Part shown: positions 36,091 through 45,301 of the stretch, in pieces
How the letters are laid out: every line of letters starts with the position of its first letter
How positions within the stretch are numbered: the first letter of the stretch is position 1
Assembly: GCF_033242365.1 (NCBI RefSeq)
Contig: NZ_BTHK01000004.1
Span: 62,001 to 126,000, forward strand
Reading direction: 5' to 3'
Length of the DNA stretch: 64,000 nt
From: Lachnoanaerobaculum sanguinis
GTDB taxonomy: Bacteria > Bacillota > Clostridia > Lachnospirales > Lachnospiraceae
Program-made: the position numbers and the translations under genes
Notes under the pieces: generated by a model
The model's input: the letters and a program-made list of their open reading frames with translations, nothing else
The model's database searches: none
What the model was told of the DNA's origin: nothing

Positions 36091-36579
36091 TTATAACAAA
36101 CTTACCCTTGTCTTTTCTTTTAAAACAGCAACTATTTTTTCTTTGTTTTCCTTTGTATATCTGTCAGGTAATAAATAGCCTCTGACAGCATCCACATATA
36201 TTATTATAATACCCGGCACTATCCTTGAACGAAATCCGTTCTCCCATTTAAAATCAATACTCTCTCCCTTTGATGAAACCACAATTCCCTCATCATTCAT
36301 CTCAAGTGAAAGCCCTGCTCTTATAGCCTCGCTTCTTGCCTGTTTTGCAGATTTTAAATAAAGCATTGCCGGCTGTATTATCAAAAACATATTTGCCAAT
36401 AAAACAAACATAATTTTTCTTGGAGTATCAATTTTATTCCAAGAGGTGATCATATAATAATACATTACTATTGTAAAAAGCACATTAAATATCAGTAGGA
36501 AACCTCTATTGCTGTGATACATGGAAAAAAGCCATATATCCTTTGCATTAAGCTGCATATCTATCTTTATTTTATTCAT
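36091..36579 (-). CDS. YcxB-like membrane protein
   Basis: 162 residues with two adjacent membrane segments (about 27-46 and 57-74), then a soluble beta-rich tail (about 85-160) with IVVSSKGESIDFKWENG and YLLPDRYTKEN, as in YcxB-type proteins. Function unknown. It lies one base after tex and before tsaE in the same operon. Confidence 0.65.
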   Translation of the reverse strand: MNKIKIDMQLNAKDIWLFSMYHSNRGFLLIFNVLFTIVMYYYMITSWNKIDTPRKIMFVLLANMFLIIQPAMLYLKSAKQARSEAIRAGLSLEMNDEGIVVSSKGESIDFKWENGFRSRIVPGIIIIYVDAVRGYLLPDRYTKENKEKIVAVLKEKTRVSLL

Positions 36580-36580
36580 A

Positions 36581-38749
36581 TCAATCTAATACCATAGACA
36601 GTGCTATTCTCTTCTTTTTCAGATCTACGCTGTCTACCCTTACTTCAACAATATCTCCTACACTCACTGCTTCAAGGGGATGCTTTATAAACTTCTTGCT
36701 AAGCTTTGATATATGTACAAGTCCGTCCTGATGTACTCCGATATCCACAAAGGCACCGAAGTCAATAACATTTCTGACTGTTCCCTTTAATATCATGCCC
36801 TCTTTTAAATCTTCCATCTCCATAACATCAGTGCGTAGTATAGGCTTTTGCATCTCATCTCTTGGGTCTCTTCCCGGTTTTTCAAGCTCTTTTACTATGT
36901 CCTTTAAAGTTATCTCACCTATGCCGATTTCATCGGATACCTTTTTAAAATCAGTAATTTTCTTTGAAATACCGTTAAGTCCGGCAACCGTGATATCCTT
37001 GGAACTGTAGCCTATACTCTCTAAAAGCTTCTTTGTAGCTTCATAGCTTTCAGGATGCACACTTGTCATATCAAGCGGCTCTTTACCGTCATTTATTCGA
37101 AGGAAACCTGCACATTGCTCAAATGCCTTAGGTCCAAGCTTGGAAACCTTTAAAAGCTCTTTCCTTGTCTTAAAGCTTCCGTTTTCCTCCCTGTATACAA
37201 CTATATTCTTGGCAACAGCCTTTGAAATACCTGATATATACTCTAAAAGAGGTGCTGAAGCTGTATTAAGATCCACACCTACCTTATTTACACAGTCCTC
37301 TACAACTCCCGAAAGTGCTTCTGAGAGTTTTTTCTGGTTCATATCATGCTGATACTGACCGACACCAATGGACTTAGGATCTATCTTTACAAGCTCTGCC
37401 AGCGGATCTTCAAGTCTTCTGGCAATAGAAGCCGCAGATCTTTGACCTACGTCAAAGTTTGGGAACTCCTCTGTCGCCAGCTTACTTGCAGAATATACAC
37501 TGGCTCCTGCCTCGTTTACAATAATATACTCAAGCTTTGTATCAACTTCTTTTATAAGCTCCACAATAACAGCCTCGGATTCTCTGGAAGCGGTACCGTT
37601 TCCAAGCGAAATAAGACTTATATTATATTTCTTTATCAGCTCTTTTAATATCTTCTTTGACTCTGCAACCTTATTTTGCGGTGCTGTAGGGAAGATAACT
37701 TTGGTATCAAGCACCTTTCCGGTCTCATCAACTACTGCAAGCTTACATCCTGTTCTGAAAGCCGGATCCCAACCAAGTACCACTCTTCCTGCTACAGGTG
37801 GCTGCATCAAAAGCTGTGTAAGATTCTTTCCAAATACCTTTATAGCCTCATCCTCTGCCTTTTCTGTAAGACTTGATCTGATATCTCTTTCTATTGAAGG
37901 CGCAATAAGTCTCTTATATGCATCATCAATAGTATCTTTTAATATCTGCTCTGTATGTTCATTATGCTTTTTTATAATGCATTTTTCCAGATATCTGATA
38001 ATCTCCTCAACCGGAGGGTCAAGCTTTACAGTAAGTATCTTTTCTTCCTCTCCTCTGTTGATTGCAAGTATCTTATATCCTGCTGTTTTTGAAACGCTCT
38101 CTGCAAAATTGTAATAGTTTTCATATACAGATTCTACAGTTTCATCCTTTGCCACAGAAGTCAGTATACCCTGCTTAAATGAGAGATCTCTTATCTTATT
38201 TCTAAAAGCCGCATCATCAGAGATTTTCTCTGCGATAATATCCATAGCACCTGCTATAGCATCTTCAGGTGTTTCCACCTCAAGGCCTTCTTTATCTGAA
38301 AGGTATTTCTTTGCTTCCTCAAGTGCAGGCTGCTTCAGCTTTTCCTCGTAAATATCTGTGGCAAAATTCTCAAGACCTTTTTCAATAGCAATCATTGCTC
38401 TTGTACGTCTTTTCGGTCTGAAAGGTCTGTAAAGATCGTCAACCGCCACTAAGGTAAGTGCAGACTCTATTTCTTTTTTAAGTTCATCTGTAAGCTTTCC
38501 CTGCTCCTCAATTGCCGATAATACCTGCTCCTTCTTTTCCTCAAGATTTCTGAGATACTTTAATCTCTCATCAAATTGTCTGAGTATTTCATCATTTAGA
38601 GAGCCTGTCACTTCTTTTCTGTATCTTGAAATAAAAGGAATGGTATTGCCTTCATCTATAAGCTTTATGGTGGCCTCAACCTGTGTGGTCTTTATACCAA
38701 GTTCTTCTGCGAGTATTTTTACTATATCAGTCAAAGTCATCTCCTCCAT
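36581..38749 (-). CDS. tex: Tex-family RNA-binding transcription accessory protein
   Basis: A 722-residue Tex/YdcI protein. Order: Tex N-terminal helical domain, YqgF/RNase H-like domain (LGWDPAFRTGCKLAVVDETGKV, about residue 325), a helix-hairpin-helix region (YISGISKAVAKNIVVYREENG, near 500), and a C-terminal S1 RNA-binding domain (GTVRNVIDFGAFVDIGVHQDGLVHIS, near 650). Full length. It affects transcription or RNA handling in other bacteria, mechanism unclear. Confidence 0.93.
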   Translation of the reverse strand: MEEMTLTDIVKILAEELGIKTTQVEATIKLIDEGNTIPFISRYRKEVTGSLNDEILRQFDERLKYLRNLEEKKEQVLSAIEEQGKLTDELKKEIESALTLVAVDDLYRPFRPKRRTRAMIAIEKGLENFATDIYEEKLKQPALEEAKKYLSDKEGLEVETPEDAIAGAMDIIAEKISDDAAFRNKIRDLSFKQGILTSVAKDETVESVYENYYNFAESVSKTAGYKILAINRGEEEKILTVKLDPPVEEIIRYLEKCIIKKHNEHTEQILKDTIDDAYKRLIAPSIERDIRSSLTEKAEDEAIKVFGKNLTQLLMQPPVAGRVVLGWDPAFRTGCKLAVVDETGKVLDTKVIFPTAPQNKVAESKKILKELIKKYNISLISLGNGTASRESEAVIVELIKEVDTKLEYIIVNEAGASVYSASKLATEEFPNFDVGQRSAASIARRLEDPLAELVKIDPKSIGVGQYQHDMNQKKLSEALSGVVEDCVNKVGVDLNTASAPLLEYISGISKAVAKNIVVYREENGSFKTRKELLKVSKLGPKAFEQCAGFLRINDGKEPLDMTSVHPESYEATKKLLESIGYSSKDITVAGLNGISKKITDFKKVSDEIGIGEITLKDIVKELEKPGRDPRDEMQKPILRTDVMEMEDLKEGMILKGTVRNVIDFGAFVDIGVHQDGLVHISKLSKKFIKHPLEAVSVGDIVEVRVDSVDLKKKRIALSMVLD

Positions 38750-38758
38750 TATCTACAA

Positions 38759-39112
38759 TCACTGTGCTATATAAGTTTGGATATAATCCTGTAATATTTT
38801 GATTTGCTCAGGCTTAAACATACTCATAATATTAGGGTCTTTTAATTGTGTGATAACAAAAAGTATCATTAAGTATATAATTAAACCTATCAATATACCG
38901 AATATTCCTGTAATAATACCTGCAACCGCTCTTCCTCTTATTCCGCCTTTGGCTGAAATAATTCCGAATGCAACAGCAAATATTCCCATAGGAATACCCA
39001 GTGGAACTCCTGATGTCGGCAAAGCACACATATTCAAAACTATTGAAACTGTTCCGAATAGCAGAGCTCTGTTTTCCCATCTTCTTTTTGCAATACTTAC
39101 GGTATCTTTCAT
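38759..39112 (-). CDS. DUF4190-like small membrane protein
   Basis: A 117-residue protein with two Gly/Ile-rich membrane segments (about 20-52 and 60-88) and the KGGIRGRAVAGIITGIFG stretch typical of DUF4190-type proteins. A short soluble C-terminus follows. Function unknown. It lies 10 bp before tex. Confidence 0.7.
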   Translation of the reverse strand: MKDTVSIAKRRWENRALLFGTVSIVLNMCALPTSGVPLGIPMGIFAVAFGIISAKGGIRGRAVAGIITGIFGILIGLIIYLMILFVITQLKDPNIMSMFKPEQIKILQDYIQTYIAQ

Positions 39113-39125
39113 CTATAATCCTCGT

Positions 39126-39467
39126 CTATTTTAATAAGTCAATTCCTCTAAAAATTAAAAACCAGTCTTTTATAATCCAGTTTAAAATCATTATGGCAAT
39201 TCCTATATATAACATCGGCAAGACAATCTTGTCTTTATTCAAATGCTTGCCACTAATCTTATACTTTACTACAAAAGCGAAAAAAATAAAAGTTGCAATA
39301 ACAATATAAAGTACTGTGGGGTTATAAATAAAGCTTTTCCATATATTTCCCCTTACCAAAAATCTCACTGCTCTGGTTCCTCCACAGCCCGGACAATATA
39401 GACCTGTAAATTCATGAAATGCACATGGAGGTACAAAACTTAATAAAAATTCTAATATCTTTCTCAT
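39126..39467 (-). CDS. DUF2752 domain membrane protein
   Basis: A 113-residue protein with three membrane segments. The DUF2752 signature CPGCGGTRAVRFL (residues about 29-41) is clear. The Cys pair could bind metal or be redox-active, but no role is known for the family. First gene of the tex-tsa-ispD operon. Confidence 0.85.
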   Translation of the reverse strand: MRKILEFLLSFVPPCAFHEFTGLYCPGCGGTRAVRFLVRGNIWKSFIYNPTVLYIVIATFIFFAFVVKYKISGKHLNKDKIVLPMLYIGIAIMILNWIIKDWFLIFRGIDLLK

Positions 39468-39486
39468 TTTCTTCCCAAATATAATT

Positions 39487-39511
39487 TTGGCACCACCAAT
39501 GGTAGTGCCAA
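39487..39511. terminator. hairpin after homoserine dehydrogenase gene
   Basis: TTGGCAC-C-ACC pairs with GGT-A-GTGCCAA (10 pairs, one mismatch) around a short AAT loop. On the minus strand a T-poor AATTATATTT follows, so it is a moderate terminator at best. Confidence 0.55.
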
Positions 39512-39517
39512 TAAAAA

Positions 39518-40735
39518 TTAAACTATCTTTGTTCTTATATATTTTATCACACCGCTCAGATTATTCAAAGCACTAAGGAAATCTTTTTCCTTAAGTACTC
39601 CTGTTATCAAAGCGAATTCGTCCTTGCCGTCAAGGTATACTTCTCTTGAATCCTTGAATTCGGACTTGCATTTTTCTATAAACTCACTGTCTCTGCCCAT
39701 AAATCTTACAAAGTATCTATGGCTTGTCTCCTGCATATCTACAACTTCCTGCTTGTTCTCACCCCATCCGAAAGGTACATTTCCATGCTTATTCTTTGCA
39801 ATTGCAACAATGTCTGCAACTACTGCACTTGCAGTAGGAAGCTTTCCTGCACCGCTACCGTAGAGCATGCTCTTTCCAAGCATATTTCCCTCTACCATAA
39901 TTCCGTTATATACATCATTTACCATAAAGAGCGGATGACTGCTCTCAACCATTACAGGTGCTACGAATGCGTAAAGCTTATCATTTTCAAACTTCGCATC
40001 ACCGAAAAGCTTTATTGATGTATTAAGATGCTTTGCATACTCAAAATCCGTTGTATCTATCTTTGTGATACCCTCTGTATGAATATTTTCAAAGTTTACT
40101 TCCTTGCCTGTTGCAAGAGATGAAAGTATTGCAATCTTTCTGCAAGTATCATGTCCTTCCACATCAGCCTCAGGATTTCTCTCCGCATATCCGAGATCCT
40201 GTGCTGTAGCAAGTGCCCTTTCAAAGCTCTCACCCTCTGCATCCATCTTTGTAAGTATATAGTTTGTAGTACCGTTTAAGATACCTGTGATCTCCTTAAA
40301 ATGCTCTCCGGCATAACTCTCTGTTAAAGTTCTGATAATAGGAATACCGCCGCCTACACTTGCTTCAAAGAAGAAGTTTACATTTTTTTCTCTTGCAATC
40401 TTTAAAAGTTCCGTGCCATGTGCCGCCACCAAAGCCTTGTTTGATGTGGTAACATGCTTACCTGACAAAAGCGCATCCCTTACAAACTCAAAAGCCGGTG
40501 ATGTTCCGCCCATTGTCTCTACTACTACATCTATATCCTTATCTTCTATGATTTCTTTAATATCATGTACCAATAAGTTTTCCCATTCGGTTCCCGGGAA
40601 CTCACGCAGATCAAGGATTTTTTTCACAACTATATCCTCACCTGTCTTCTCCTTTAAAAGTGCATTATTTTGCTTTATAACTTCATATACGCCTGAACCT
40701 ACTGTTCCAAATCCCAATATCGCAATATTAAACAT
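39518..40735 (-). CDS. hom: homoserine dehydrogenase
   Basis: A 405-residue enzyme reducing aspartate semialdehyde to homoserine for threonine and methionine synthesis. The NAD(P)-binding GFGTVGSGVYEV is at the N-terminus, TSNKALVAAHG near 98, and GILNGTTNYILTKM near 150. The last 60 residues form a short ACT-like tail. The gene follows the ACT-domain regulator after 3 bp, a common pair in Clostridia. Confidence 0.95.
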   Translation of the reverse strand: MFNIAILGFGTVGSGVYEVIKQNNALLKEKTGEDIVVKKILDLREFPGTEWENLLVHDIKEIIEDKDIDVVVETMGGTSPAFEFVRDALLSGKHVTTSNKALVAAHGTELLKIAREKNVNFFFEASVGGGIPIIRTLTESYAGEHFKEITGILNGTTNYILTKMDAEGESFERALATAQDLGYAERNPEADVEGHDTCRKIAILSSLATGKEVNFENIHTEGITKIDTTDFEYAKHLNTSIKLFGDAKFENDKLYAFVAPVMVESSHPLFMVNDVYNGIMVEGNMLGKSMLYGSGAGKLPTASAVVADIVAIAKNKHGNVPFGWGENKQEVVDMQETSHRYFVRFMGRDSEFIEKCKSEFKDSREVYLDGKDEFALITGVLKEKDFLSALNNLSGVIKYIRTKIV

Positions 40736-40738
40736 AAT

Positions 40739-41182
40739 TTACTCCCTAGCCAATATTTTTATATCAAAGATGCCGTCCAAATTTCCGATTTCATCTACCA
40801 TCTTAGATAAGTCTCCTGTATCATTTAAAACCTCTATAGATAAAGAAATAGTCGCCACACCGCTTACGGGTATGGTCTGATGTATTGTCAGGATATTGGC
40901 ATGATACTTTGCAACCACTGCCAACAACTCCGATAAAAGTCCCATTTCATCCGATATCTGAATAGAGAGGGTGATATTCCTTCCCTTTGAAGAATCATCA
41001 AATGGAAAGATATCATCTTTATATTTGTAAAATGAGCTTCTGCTTATACCGCATTTATCTGTGGCCTCCTTTACAGTCATCATCTTGTCCGCAGTCAAAA
41101 GCCTCTTTGCCTCAACCACCTTAATGAGTACCTCAGGTATTGCTTTATCTTTTACCACATAATATTTGATATTCTGTTCCAT
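40739..41182 (-). CDS. ACT-domain protein, PheB/UPF0735 family
   Basis: 147 residues. The N-terminal half has a helix-turn-helix-like segment (TVKEATDKCGISRSSFYKYKD) and the C-terminal half is an ACT domain (ITLSIQISDEMGLLSELLAVVAKYHANI). The family is often beside hom or pheA and is thought to respond to amino acids. A good promoter lies upstream. Confidence 0.85.
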   Translation of the reverse strand: MEQNIKYYVVKDKAIPEVLIKVVEAKRLLTADKMMTVKEATDKCGISRSSFYKYKDDIFPFDDSSKGRNITLSIQISDEMGLLSELLAVVAKYHANILTIHQTIPVSGVATISLSIEVLNDTGDLSKMVDEIGNLDGIFDIKILARE

Positions 41183-41219
41183 GTTCGCCCCTAAAATACA
41201 TTTGTACGTCTACCGCACA

Positions 41220-41248
41220 ATGATAGCACACTGGATTTTAAATTGCAA
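41220..41248 (-). promoter_or_regulatory. promoter of the ACT regulator-hom operon
   Basis: TTGCAA (41243-41248) and TATCAT (41220-41225) on the minus strand, separated by 17 bp and lying about 40 bp before the start codon. Confidence 0.7.
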
Positions 41249-41278
41249 GTAAAAATGTTTTATATTAATGCATTAAAA

Positions 41279-41305
41279 AAGAGGCCGTTTACACAGCCTC
41301 TAAAA
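41279..41305 (-). terminator. terminator of the phosphosugar mutase gene
   Basis: On the minus strand AGAGGC pairs with GCCTCT around a TGTGTAAACG loop and is followed by TTTTTT, just after the stop at 41308. Confidence 0.85.
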
Positions 41306-41307
41306 AT

Positions 41308-43023
41308 TTAAGCTAAACTCTTCTTTATTTCATTTGCTATTTTACTCTCAAGTTCTCTTGCACTTGCTTCATTCTCACTGCTTATAGCAAGATAAAGCTT
41401 TAACTTAGGCTCGGTTCCTGAAGGTCTGAGTACTGCGGATGAGTTGCCCTCAAGCATATACTTGATAACATTTGACTTAGGTAAGTCTATTGCTTTTTTC
41501 TCACCTGTAGCAAGATTTGTCTGAGTGGAAGTCTCATAATCTCTTACTTCCAAAACCTTTACCCCTGCAATTTCCTTTGGAGTATTGTTTCTGAAAGTAT
41601 CCATTATTGCATCCATCTTCTTCATTCCGCTCTCGCCTTCAAACTCGAATGAATAAAGTGTGTTCAGATAATATCCGTACTTCTCATATAATCCGTTAAG
41701 TACATCAAGTAATGACTTGTTCTCAGCCTTATAGTATGCAAACATCTGTGCAATCAGATATGCTCCGTTTACAGCATCCTTATCTCTTACATAGCTTCCT
41801 GAAAGATATCCGTAGCTCTCCTCAAATCCAAGGAGGTATCTGTCAACTTCGCCGTCTTTTTCAAGATTTGCAATCTGATCTCCGATATATTTAAATCCTG
41901 TAAGCACATCTCTTGTCTCGATACCGTAGTTATCTGCAACTCTGTTTACAAGATCCGTAGTAACTATTGTTTTAACAACTACAGGCTTCTTAGGCATAAT
42001 TCCCATTGCAACTTTTCTCTTTGCAATAAAGTCTGTAAGTAAAACTCCAACTTCATTTCCTGAGAAGAGTCTGAAATCATCTCCCTGCTTTACTGCAATA
42101 CCTACTCTGTCACAGTCAGGGTCTGTAGCAATAAGGATATCCGCTCCAACCTCCTTAGCAACATTTAAACCTACTTCAAGAGCTTCTCTTATCTCAGGAT
42201 TTGGATATGGGCAGGTTGGGAAATCTCCGTTTGGAGTAGCCTGCTCCTTTACTATCTCAATATTTGTAAATCCGTTTTTCTTAAGACAGGTTGTAACACA
42301 TCTTAAACCTGTTCCGTAAAGAGGTGTATAAGCAATTTTTACATTCTTATCAACATCATCACCTATAAAAGTCTGTGTTGAAACCGCATCCATAAAGGCA
42401 TTAAAGGTATCTTCACTTATATACTCGATAATACCCGACTTAAGGCCTTCCTCAAAATCAACCAGCTCATAGTTTGAGAATGTCTCCACACTGTTTATCT
42501 CATCAAGTATTCTGTCTGCCGCCTCATTGGCTATCTGACATCCGTCAGCACCGTATACCTTATAGCCGTTGTATTTTGCAGGGTTGTGGCTGGCTGTTAC
42601 CATTATACCGCCGTCACATCCGAGCTCTCTTACCGCAAAAGAAAGTGCAGGTGTAGGCATAAGCTCTTTCCAGATATATACCTTGATTCCCGCTCCTGCA
42701 AATATACTTGCCGCTCTTTTTGCAAATACATCTGAATTGTTTCTGCTGTCATATGATATGGCAAGCTTAGGAGCCTTTGATATGGAATTTATATAATTTG
42801 CCAAACCTCTGCTGGCCTTTCCAACAGTATAAATATTCATTCTGTTGCTTCCAACTCCAAGCACGCCTCTAAGACCGCCTGTACCGAATGCCAATTCCTT
42901 ATAAAATCTGTCATTGATAGCCTCTTCATCATTTGCAATGGATGCCATCTCTTTTACAAGAGCCTCATCAGCCAAGTCGGCATTTTTCCAAGTCTCATAA
43001 GCCTTTTTTGTAAGTTCGTTCAT
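41308..43023 (-). CDS. phosphosugar mutase (alpha-phosphoglucomutase/phosphomannomutase family)
   Basis: A 571-residue alpha-D-phosphohexomutase. GTGGLRGVLGVG near residue 50, the phosphoserine loop TASHNPAKYNGYKVYG near 140, the metal loop DPDCDRVGIA near 303, the sugar loop GFEESYGYL near 400, and the phosphate-binding RPSGTEPKLKLY near the C-terminus are all intact. The length and EESYGYL motif fit the PgcA-type enzymes interconverting glucose 1- and 6-phosphate. SD AAAGGAG before the ATG. Confidence 0.92.
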   Translation of the reverse strand: MNELTKKAYETWKNADLADEALVKEMASIANDEEAINDRFYKELAFGTGGLRGVLGVGSNRMNIYTVGKASRGLANYINSISKAPKLAISYDSRNNSDVFAKRAASIFAGAGIKVYIWKELMPTPALSFAVRELGCDGGIMVTASHNPAKYNGYKVYGADGCQIANEAADRILDEINSVETFSNYELVDFEEGLKSGIIEYISEDTFNAFMDAVSTQTFIGDDVDKNVKIAYTPLYGTGLRCVTTCLKKNGFTNIEIVKEQATPNGDFPTCPYPNPEIREALEVGLNVAKEVGADILIATDPDCDRVGIAVKQGDDFRLFSGNEVGVLLTDFIAKRKVAMGIMPKKPVVVKTIVTTDLVNRVADNYGIETRDVLTGFKYIGDQIANLEKDGEVDRYLLGFEESYGYLSGSYVRDKDAVNGAYLIAQMFAYYKAENKSLLDVLNGLYEKYGYYLNTLYSFEFEGESGMKKMDAIMDTFRNNTPKEIAGVKVLEVRDYETSTQTNLATGEKKAIDLPKSNVIKYMLEGNSSAVLRPSGTEPKLKLYLAISSENEASARELESKIANEIKKSLA

Positions 43024-43094
43024 AATGCTCCTTTCATAGGAAATGTGTCCCTTTTCACCATTTTGATATGGTAATATAATATCAAATTTCTATG

Positions 43095-43943
43095 CTAATT
43101 ACTACTATGTTTCACACTTTCTCTGCCATAATAGAAAATATATTGTTGAATAACACCTGCATAGCCTTCATAAAGCTCCAGTGGGAATTCTCCGTCATAG
43201 TGCTCATCAATCATTCTCTTTATCCATACATCTATAGGAAAGGCCGCAATTCTGTGATAACCGAATAATGCCACACAGTTTGCCACCTTTATACCGACTC
43301 CCTTAAGACTCATTAAAGCGGCTAAAAGTTCCGTATCGTTAAGCTTTGCAAGTGCCTCAAGTTCTATATCTTTTCTGAATACCGCCTTTGCAGTCGACTC
43401 TATATATGGGCTTCGGTATCCGAGTGAGCAGGCATTTAACTCGTCAATACTTGCATTTGCTAAAGCCTCAGGGGTTGGAAAGCTGTAAAATTCCGTATCA
43501 GGATCAATGTTTTTTATAAAATCAGGAACCTGCATATCTATTTTTTTTCCGTAGACCTTTGAAAGCTTTTCAACCGATGATTTAATAGCCGGTATACTCT
43601 TTCTTTGTGAAATAATAAATGATATAAGCATTTCCCATTTATCCTGATTTAATATACGAATTCCATATGAATATTCTGTCGCATTTATTAAAAACAGATC
43701 GCTCTTTGGAATATTCTTCTCATACTCTTTATAATCAAGTCTAAGGTCAAAATAATCCAGCCAAAAATTATTAAACTCCTCTTCACTGCAAGAGAGTATA
43801 TATCCGTCCCCGTCCTCTTTTATAAACAGCAGCTTATCACCTGCCACAAGACTGAATTCATCCTCATAAATATTAAATCTAAATATCTGTCCGCTGTCTG
43901 CAATCTTTCTCATATCAAGATGTGGGTATTCTATTCTAAACAT
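43095..43943 (-). CDS. 8-oxoguanine DNA glycosylase (OGG1-like)
   Basis: A 282-residue base-excision enzyme. The N-terminal OGG_N-type domain (about 1-110) includes DSGQIFRFNIYEDEF. The HhH-GPD domain follows, with LKGVGIKVANCVALFGYHRIA (hairpin plus the catalytic Lys in GIKVAN) and FPIDVWIKRM with the catalytic Asp. It excises oxidised guanine by family. Its start overlaps the RluA-type gene by 8 bp, so it is the last gene of the copper operon. Confidence 0.88.
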   Translation of the reverse strand: MFRIEYPHLDMRKIADSGQIFRFNIYEDEFSLVAGDKLLFIKEDGDGYILSCSEEEFNNFWLDYFDLRLDYKEYEKNIPKSDLFLINATEYSYGIRILNQDKWEMLISFIISQRKSIPAIKSSVEKLSKVYGKKIDMQVPDFIKNIDPDTEFYSFPTPEALANASIDELNACSLGYRSPYIESTAKAVFRKDIELEALAKLNDTELLAALMSLKGVGIKVANCVALFGYHRIAAFPIDVWIKRMIDEHYDGEFPLELYEGYAGVIQQYIFYYGRESVKHSSN

Positions 43944-44829
43944 AATTCTTTCCTATCTTTTCTTTAAAATCTATTGGTAAATCACATTCCAAATACATTC
44001 TCTCACCTGTTATAGGATGTATAAATTCAAGGCTTTTTGAATGTAGGAGCGGTCTTACAAAATTTTTACCGTAATCATCTTCATTATACAAATAATCTCC
44101 TACAAGCGGTGCACCTATATGACTCATATGTACACGTATCTGATGTGTTCTGCCTGTTTTGAGTCTAAGCTCTATTAAAGAATATTTTTCAAATCTTTGC
44201 AATACTTTAAAATATGTCACCGCCCTTTGACCGTCAGGGCTTACTTTTCTTTTTATCAAGGTATCATCTTCTCTGGCTATCGGCAAGTCAACAGTACCCT
44301 CATCAGGCAATCTGCCGTCATCTTTTACTATAGCATTATACACTCTTTTTATCTGCCTGTTTTGCATAGCAATATTTAAAATACCGGCACTTAAGAAATG
44401 CTTTGCCACTATTGTAAGTCCCGTAGTGTCCTTATCAAGTCTGTTAATGCATCTGAAAACAAAGTTTTTGCCTTTATAATAATGCATAAGAGCGTTTGCA
44501 AGTGAGTTCTCATAATTGTTAAGACTTGGATGAATCGGCATATCATTGCTCTTATTTATAACTATAATATCATCATCCTCATATTTTATATCAAGCTTAA
44601 TATCCACAGGTACTATATTTTCGCTCTTTTTATTTTCACATACACGCACAAGAAGCCGGTCATTTACCGCCGGCTTCTGATTCATATAAGCCCAAACTCC
44701 ATTGAGCATTATACCGTTTTCGTATTTCTTCAGGTCTATAATATTTGAGGCTGAATATCCCTTTGCTTTTAAATAGCCTTGAATATCCTTATACTCCCCG
44801 TCTATTATATAAAGAATTTCTCTTTCCAT
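43936..44829 (-). CDS. RluA-family pseudouridine synthase
   Basis: 297 residues. The catalytic domain shows CINRLDKDTTGLTIVAKH (catalytic Asp) near 135 and LKTGRTHQIRVHMSHIGAPLVGD near 222. The N-terminal 75 residues lack a clear S4 motif. The target uridine is unknown. Its ATG overlaps the csoR stop by one base (TAATG), so it may be copper-regulated with its neighbours. A second, RluC-like paralogue lies at 3056-4078. Confidence 0.85.
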   Translation of the reverse strand: MEREILYIIDGEYKDIQGYLKAKGYSASNIIDLKKYENGIMLNGVWAYMNQKPAVNDRLLVRVCENKKSENIVPVDIKLDIKYEDDDIIVINKSNDMPIHPSLNNYENSLANALMHYYKGKNFVFRCINRLDKDTTGLTIVAKHFLSAGILNIAMQNRQIKRVYNAIVKDDGRLPDEGTVDLPIAREDDTLIKRKVSPDGQRAVTYFKVLQRFEKYSLIELRLKTGRTHQIRVHMSHIGAPLVGDYLYNEDDYGKNFVRPLLHSKSLEFIHPITGERMYLECDLPIDFKEKIGKNYV

Positions 44830-45101
44830 TATTTCGTCATCTTCTTTATCATATTTGACAGCTCAGATATCTTATCTTTTCTCTCTTCCTCACTGCCTGT
44901 AGCTGCCGCATCCAAAATGCAACCCTCTATATGGGCTTCCAAAATAATACGGTTTGTCCTTTCAAGAAGAGCTCTGGTGGCAAGAACCTGATTTGATATA
45001 TCAATACAATATCTGTCCTCTTCCACCATCTTTATTATGCCCTCAAGCTGTCCTTTGGCGGTCTTTAACTGCCTTAAAACAGTCTTAGAATCGGCTCTCA
45101 T
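44829..45101 (-). CDS. csoR: copper-sensing repressor CsoR
   Basis: A 90-residue all-helical DUF156 repressor. The Cu(I) ligands of the family are present as Cys in DRYCIDIS (residue 32), and His and Cys in EAHIEGC (residues 57 and 61). It should release DNA when it binds Cu(I). The start overlaps the copA stop by one base. A matching operator overlaps the copA promoter, so it probably represses its own operon. Confidence 0.92.
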   Translation of the reverse strand: MRADSKTVLRQLKTAKGQLEGIIKMVEEDRYCIDISNQVLATRALLERTNRIILEAHIEGCILDAAATGSEEERKDKISELSNMIKKMTK

Positions 45102-45301
45102 TATACTACCTCATAGCCTGCATCTGTAATAGCTTTTTTCACCTTCTCCAAGTCTGTATCGGCACTATGCTCTATTGTAACATTTTTTGCGTCCAAATTC
45201 ACCAGTGAATTGCTCACACCTTCTACACCTCTTGTCACTTTCTCCACAGTTGCCTTACAATGCTCACACATCATTCCGTTTACATTAATTACTGTTGTCA
45301 T
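45101..45301 (-). other. possible internal start producing a free CopZ-like chaperone
   Basis: Within copA an ATG at 45301 is preceded by AGAGG with an 8-nt spacer (45302-45309). Initiation here would give a 66-residue HMA protein beginning MTTVINVNGMMCEHC, the size and layout of CopZ. The site may be a relic of two formerly separate genes or still functional. Confidence 0.4.
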
